A stretch of DNA of 64,000 bases from Fictibacillus sp. FJAT-27399 (GTDB lineage Bacteria > Bacillota > Bacilli > Bacillales > Fictibacillaceae): the NCBI RefSeq assembly GCF_001510655.1, contig NZ_LMVC01000001.1, positions 905,955-969,954 on the forward strand. Reading direction: 5' to 3'. The notes below the pieces were generated by a model, which did no database searches, had not been told where the DNA came from, and was given only the letters and a program-made list of their open reading frames with translations. Numbering within the stretch: the stretch's first letter is position 1; each line of letters opens with the position of its first letter. Below, in pieces: positions 60,518 to 64,000 of this stretch. The translations under genes and the position numbers were made by a program.

Positions 60518-61811
60518 ATTCCTCCCTCTCTTTCTTCTGGATAAGGTTATCAATTGCTTCTAATATTCTGTTTTCAACCGTTCGTGAAAACGGGGATGGA
60601 AGCGCAAAATAATAAATAGAGTCCTTGGCTTCATAGCCTCCTTCACTCAGTTGGGCTGCTGTTGAAACATAACCAATCATTCCATTGCTGTACGGAAGGG
60701 GTATGATTCGTCCTCCATACTTTTCTTTCAACTTCAGACCATATTCTGTAACCATTTCGGCGTTCATGGATAGAAAGGACAGATCTTCACAAAACGTCAT
60801 CAAACGGAGCTTTAAAGGTACCCCCGCCTCAAAGTCCGAAACACGCTCTTTCATAATGGTGCACCATTCCATCATCAAAAGGTCTTTAGGATAAGCTGCT
60901 GGTTCATAATGCTCGTCAGAAAGTAATTGCTCAAAGTCCAAGGACAAAACGGTGGTTGAAGTATGTACTTTTGCAGATATTACGTCCTTCCAATGCCTTT
61001 CATTAAAGCAATCCAATACTGAGCTTGCTAATCGTGAACCAAGTCGTTTTACATCCTCTTCTTCTCCCCTGTAAAAGGCATCACCTTTAATAAGGGCCGG
61101 CCGGATGTCACCGCAGCACCCCTGTAAATAACCAGCTATACATCCATTGCCTATTTTCATTTCTACAATCTCAAGCGCAGTTCCAGGAAATTCGGAAGAT
61201 ACATGGTTATTTCCGGTTGTAGTCGGATGGCATGCATAATGAATCAACAAAGCTTTCGTCTTTTGGCAGTGGGTTTCAAAGCGAACGAGTATGACTTCAT
61301 TGTCCACTAAACCATCAGGATTAGGGGCCATGATGATCTCACCGTTTACTGCCTTTCTGCGGTTAATCCCTATATCAGAGGAAGTAGCTCCTTTTTTTAC
61401 CGTCACTTCTTCCGCATTTTGTTTTGCAGACTCAATCGCAAGAAGAAGTTGTTTCTCCAAAAAATCAATATAGGAGTTACTGTAAATCCCCAGATAGGAA
61501 GTAAACAATCTGCTTGTTTGCGGACCGGAATGATTGTGTGTCGCGTGAAAAATAATGGACTCTGCGGGGATAGAAAATTGTTCAGCGATTTTCTTTTCAA
61601 GTTTAGAAACTAGATCTGACCCCCACCAAATTAAATCAGCAATAATTAACAACGAAGGGTTCTTATTTGTTTCTTCAAAGAAACAAAAAACACGGACATA
61701 CAGCTTCGATTTAATTCCTGTGAAAGGGTCTTTACGATGTGCAAAACCAGCCAAATGAACTGGCTGAAAAGGAGTAATATCCTGTTTGGACGTTCCTAAC
61801 CATATACTCAT
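60492..61811 (-). CDS. Neutral/alkaline ceramidase-like amidohydrolase
   Basis: A 439-residue cytoplasmic protein of the neutral ceramidase N-terminal (PF04734) fold. Zinc-site motifs are visible: FHATHNHSGPQTS near 88-100 (two His), LLIHYACHPTTTG near 190 and GYLQGCCGDIRPAL near 228. YSNGMIGYVSTAAQLSEGGYEA near 390 is the conserved C-terminal block. Secreted ceramidases are about 650 residues and carry a C-terminal immunoglobulin-like domain; here both that domain and the signal peptide are missing. It is the first gene of the nag-type operon, behind a sigma-A promoter. An amide of an amino sugar is a more likely substrate than ceramide, but this is inference. Confidence 0.8.
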   Translation of the reverse strand: MSIWLGTSKQDITPFQPVHLAGFAHRKDPFTGIKSKLYVRVFCFFEETNKNPSLLIIADLIWWGSDLVSKLEKKIAEQFSIPAESIIFHATHNHSGPQTSRLFTSYLGIYSNSYIDFLEKQLLLAIESAKQNAEEVTVKKGATSSDIGINRRKAVNGEIIMAPNPDGLVDNEVILVRFETHCQKTKALLIHYACHPTTTGNNHVSSEFPGTALEIVEMKIGNGCIAGYLQGCCGDIRPALIKGDAFYRGEEEDVKRLGSRLASSVLDCFNERHWKDVISAKVHTSTTVLSLDFEQLLSDEHYEPAAYPKDLLMMEWCTIMKERVSDFEAGVPLKLRLMTFCEDLSFLSMNAEMVTEYGLKLKEKYGGRIIPLPYSNGMIGYVSTAAQLSEGGYEAKDSIYYFALPSPFSRTVENRILEAIDNLIQKKEREEYDGLSINE

Positions 61812-61838
61812 TTATTTTCCGCCCTTTTTGTTCATAAT

Positions 61839-61857
61839 TAATCATAGTCTATGACTA
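61839..61857. promoter_or_regulatory. Candidate ROK-repressor operator
   Basis: TAATCATAGTCTATGACTA, a 19-bp palindrome with one mismatched pair around a central base. It lies 14 bases downstream of the -10 hexamer of the nag-type operon promoter, where a repressor would block transcription. Confidence 0.55.
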
Positions 61858-61870
61858 AATATTCATCTAA

Positions 61871-61899
61871 AAAATACCACCTTAATCAATGAAAGTCAA
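61871..61899 (-). promoter_or_regulatory. Sigma-A promoter of the nag-type operon
   Basis: On the minus strand TTGACT (61899 to 61894), a 17-base spacer and TATTTT (61876 to 61871). It is 60 bases before the first gene start at 61811. Confidence 0.7.
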
Positions 61900-62099
61900 T
61901 TAATATTTTGAAAATTTTAATTATAAGTTGCTTGTAGTCTTTAAGTATATGACACTTTAATTTGCGATAATAAATTTCAAAACAAATTTTTCTCTAAACC
62001 TTCATCTTGAAGAATAACCGGTAACTGGGAATATAGATATATATTACTCCTTTAAATAGGGGTTAGGAATGATACAATGTGCACACGGAGGTGTGGGAT

Positions 62100-62702
62100 A
62101 TGTTATTTCAAAAAAAGGAAGAAATAAAGAAAGACTCTACAAGTCTCAATTTAGAACTAACGAAATTAGAACTTATTAATATTCTTAGCGTTTTAAAAAA
62201 TCGTTGGGTGAACATTGTTGAGTTTAACAAGCAGCACTTTCTAATTTTCGACATTAAAAGGTCTGCTCATGTAAAAGGAACAGAACTATCAGACATAAAA
62301 TATGACTTCTGTTTAAAGGTGCCCCTACATCATGAATTTGACCTAAACGGATTAAATGTATTAAAACCAGAATTCCAAGATGGAAAGGGTCAAAAGAAAA
62401 CGGCCAAAATTGATTTTGAAAATGCGATTTTGGTAGTGGTAGAGTCAACGGCACCATTGTTCTCTATCCATAAAAAGATAGTAGGTGTTCCAAAAGAGGA
62501 TGAAGACTTCGAGGGCGTGTTTGATACTATAAAATTTAATGCTGGAACCGTGGAATATCTAAAAGAACGATACACAGATAGATACGATAGGCCCCAGTTT
62601 GAAAAGTTCATCAATGAAGTCAAAGTAAATGAAGTAGTTAAAAGACAACATAAATGGATACAAAGTTACCGGAAGAAAGTCGATAAATACTTCATTGTAT
62701 AA
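62100..62702 (+). CDS. Protein of unknown function, about 200 residues
   Basis: I do not recognise a family. The ATG at 62100 has CGGAGGTG seven to eight bases upstream; the frame is open to 62079. The product is soluble and charged, about 35 percent Lys, Glu and Asp by eye, with no signal peptide or membrane helix. Its N-terminal part (LNLELTKLELINILSVLKNRWVNIVEF) is probably helical, and the middle is beta-like (FLIFDIKRSAHVKG, AILVVVESTAPLFSI). It stands alone between the nag-type operon and a broken zinc-ribbon ORF. The strongly AT-rich codons differ from the sugar genes next door and may mean separate acquisition. Confidence 0.65.
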   Translation: MLFQKKEEIKKDSTSLNLELTKLELINILSVLKNRWVNIVEFNKQHFLIFDIKRSAHVKGTELSDIKYDFCLKVPLHHEFDLNGLNVLKPEFQDGKGQKKTAKIDFENAILVVVESTAPLFSIHKKIVGVPKEDEDFEGVFDTIKFNAGTVEYLKERYTDRYDRPQFEKFINEVKVNEVVKRQHKWIQSYRKKVDKYFIV

Positions 62703-62893
62703 TACCCACTTTTGCAATTCTTTATATATTGATAACCAATATAAAAAGTTATCCCTTTGTCAAGGTCAACAGAAGGCGTTCTTACGAACCCTTCTGTTTT
62801 TCGTTTTCAAGCTTTTTTTCTTTCATTCAAATAACATTCTCCATTTACATTAATGAGCCCAATTATCCTGCCCGTAAACTTAATAATTGTGCT

Positions 62894-63209
62894 ATGACAG
62901 ATTTCGAATGTGTTTTTTGTGGTAAACCTCACTTATGAAGGTAGAATTTGTCCTAATTGCAAGCATAACAATTCCTTAAACCAGTATCAAGAAAGTGAAG
63001 TCCGTTATTTAAGATATGTAGACGAAGTTCTTGATTTTATTGTTTCTAATGTTCATTTTGAATACGATACACGCCAAAATATTAAACATCTTAACAAATA
63101 TGAAACTACACTTCATTCAGCTACACAAAGGACGGTGCTCCCATCAATTTGTTCATTTAGTATTCTTAATTTATTTAACGACATTCCGAAGTTCCCCGCC
63201 TTTCCCTAA
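62894..63209 (+). pseudogene. Small zinc-ribbon protein, probably frameshifted
   Basis: From ATG 62894 the frame reads MTDFECVFCGKPHL and stops at once. The frame beside it continues with YEGRICPNCKHNN and then about 70 residues to 63209. Together they would form one Cys-x2-Cys ... Cys-x2-Cys zinc ribbon, which suggests a one-base slip around 62910-62940, near the T run in tgtgttttttgtgg. There is no good ribosome binding site. It may be a pseudogene, a programmed shift or a sequencing error in the homopolymer. Family unknown. Confidence 0.4.
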
Positions 63210-63361
63210 GTATTGTAAAGTTGAAATGACCAGGATATATTAAACCCTGCGTTCTGTTCATATCCCTTCTTCGCTAAATGGTGCGCTTCTTAAGTAAGAA
63301 AGCGTCTTCTTTACAAATAAAAAGGGTCCTTTTGAATAGGTCCAGTTTATGGAGTAACGAA

Positions 63362-63405
63362 AAAAGCCCAAGTTCTCAATCTTAATGTTGAAATTGGGCT
63401 TTTTA
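63362..63405. terminator. Bidirectional terminator
   Basis: AAAAAGCCCAA (63362-63372) pairs with TTGGGCTTTTT (63395-63405). A run of A on the left and T on the right allow function in both directions. It lies downstream of the phytase-esterase-like gene, 100 bases past its stop. The rest of 63210-63504 shows nothing else. Confidence 0.85.
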
Positions 63406-63504
63406 ATATTAGAATTTCAATAAAAATCAAACATTATATGAGTTACGAGTTTTTTATTGTTATTGGTACATGATACATCTGTCTTAAGAAGCAAAGCAGT
63501 TGGT

Positions 63505-64000
63505 TTAATTACTGATTCCAATCTTCCATAGTTCAGTTGGAGTTCCGTTTTGGGAAGTATTGGTGATGCTAAAGTCATTATCATTCATCACAGCTAAGGA
63601 ATGGTCGTTGGTCATGGTTAAACCTTCAAGTTTTTCAAACGGATAGCCTAGTTTTAGCATATCAACCACTAAACTTTGTTTTGGAAAAGCGATACCGGCT
63701 TTCTCCATTTCATCCACCGTCATTTGTTCTAAGCTTTTTGTTGTTCCGGTCGGGCTATTATATTTACCTTGTATATTTGTAGCTTCCGAAAGATCGATTT
63801 GATAAATTTTTTTTACTTGAGATTCACTTCCTCCAAAGCTGTCCCTTTTATCGACAAGGAGAGTATGGTCATCCTTCGCATATAGATCAGAAACATAAAT
63901 GTTCGATTGTTTCAAATCATTATATTGTTTTTCGTCATCTGTTAAATAAACATATTCTCCAGCCACTTTTAATGTTTCCAGGTTGATTTTAAGAATCCTG
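63505..64000 (-). CDS. Esterase-like/phytase-like beta-propeller protein, C-terminal part (partial)
   Basis: The reading frame enters from the right edge (…RILKINLETLKVAGEYVYLT) and ends at 63505. About 164 residues are visible. LLVDKRDSFGG and KIYQIDLSEATNI, then KLEGLTMTNDHSLAVMNDNDFSI and ELWKIGISN at the end, match the C-terminal blades of the phytase-like esterase family (PF13449), in which the EGLTM/NDNDF residues are typical. These are exported proteins, usually longer than 400 residues. The signal peptide lies outside the window. Confidence 0.75.
   Translation of the reverse strand, partial: RILKINLETLKVAGEYVYLTDDEKQYNDLKQSNIYVSDLYAKDDHTLLVDKRDSFGGSESQVKKIYQIDLSEATNIQGKYNSPTGTTKSLEQMTVDEMEKAGIAFPKQSLVVDMLKLGYPFEKLEGLTMTNDHSLAVMNDNDFSITNTSQNGTPTELWKIGISN

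Overview
The window reads like a chromosomal segment of a spore-former of the family Bacillaceae (Bacillus/Fictibacillus-like). The reasons are strong AGGAGG-type ribosome binding sites, GTG/TTG starts, an RsbV-like protein, a YfiB/YfiC-like ABC exporter pair, a Bacillus-type UxuA/UxuB pair and high-GC palindromic repeats of a kind scattered through Bacillaceae genomes. The species cannot be resolved by eye. Almost all of the window is catabolic and transport DNA. I saw no rRNA, tRNA, CRISPR array, phage or transposase gene.

Layout. (1) 1-2300: a cut-off ATPase gene, an RsbV-like anti-anti-sigma factor translationally coupled to a 38-residue ORF, a DoxX-like membrane protein and two related palindromic repeats. 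(2) 2317-14408: a leftward run of ten genes (D-malate/tartrate dehydrogenase-like, aldehyde dehydrogenase, SDR, ACS-family MFS permease, ecfA1-ecfA2-ecfT-ecfS, P1 peptidase, M20 amidohydrolase). It starts at a textbook sigma-54 promoter (12459-12474) and is preceded by a PrpR-type sigma-54 activator. Together the enzymes match, step for step, the old biochemical route pantothenate -> pantoate -> 4-dehydropantoate -> 3,3-dimethylmalate -> 2-ketoisovalerate, so I propose a pantothenate-degradation operon. (3) 14651-18531: an ABC exporter pair bounded by terminators. (4) 18535-27953: a leftward alpha-galactoside cluster (GH36, LacI repressor, ABC importer, six-hairpin glycosidase, YesL-type protein) with three LacI-type operators. 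(5) 28197-31457: a rightward acyl-CoA ligase/acyl-CoA dehydrogenase pair closed by a terminator. (6) 31619-32796: remnant mannonate genes, with uxuA reduced to its first third.

(7) 32850-55640: a large amino-sugar glycan utilisation locus: ROK kinase, AgaS-like SIS protein, LacC-like kinase and GatY-like aldolase (the tagatose-6-phosphate route of galactosamine), a DHDPS-family protein, a variant epimerase, a GHL6-type glycosidase, an ABC importer, a GH20 hexosaminidase, two DegT aminotransferases, a NodB-like deacetylase, a Gfo/Idh oxidoreductase, an enolase-superfamily enzyme and a secreted TIM-barrel protein. Four copies of one 21-bp motif, AGAC-N7-AGAC-NN-GTCT, lie in front of its transcription units and all point towards the gene they would control. 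The regulator encoded in the middle (51336-52703) appears to join a sensory domain, a degenerate GGDEF-like domain and a winged helix. (8) 55678-61811: a leftward operon with a ceramidase-like hydrolase, NagB, NagA, a SIS protein, a ROK repressor and a CE7-like esterase, with its own promoter and a candidate ROK operator. (9) 62100-64000: an unknown protein, a probably frameshifted zinc-ribbon ORF, a terminator and the end of a phytase-esterase-like gene.

The two best candidates for undescribed biology are the sigma-54 pantothenate operon and the AGAC-box regulon with its unusual regulator.
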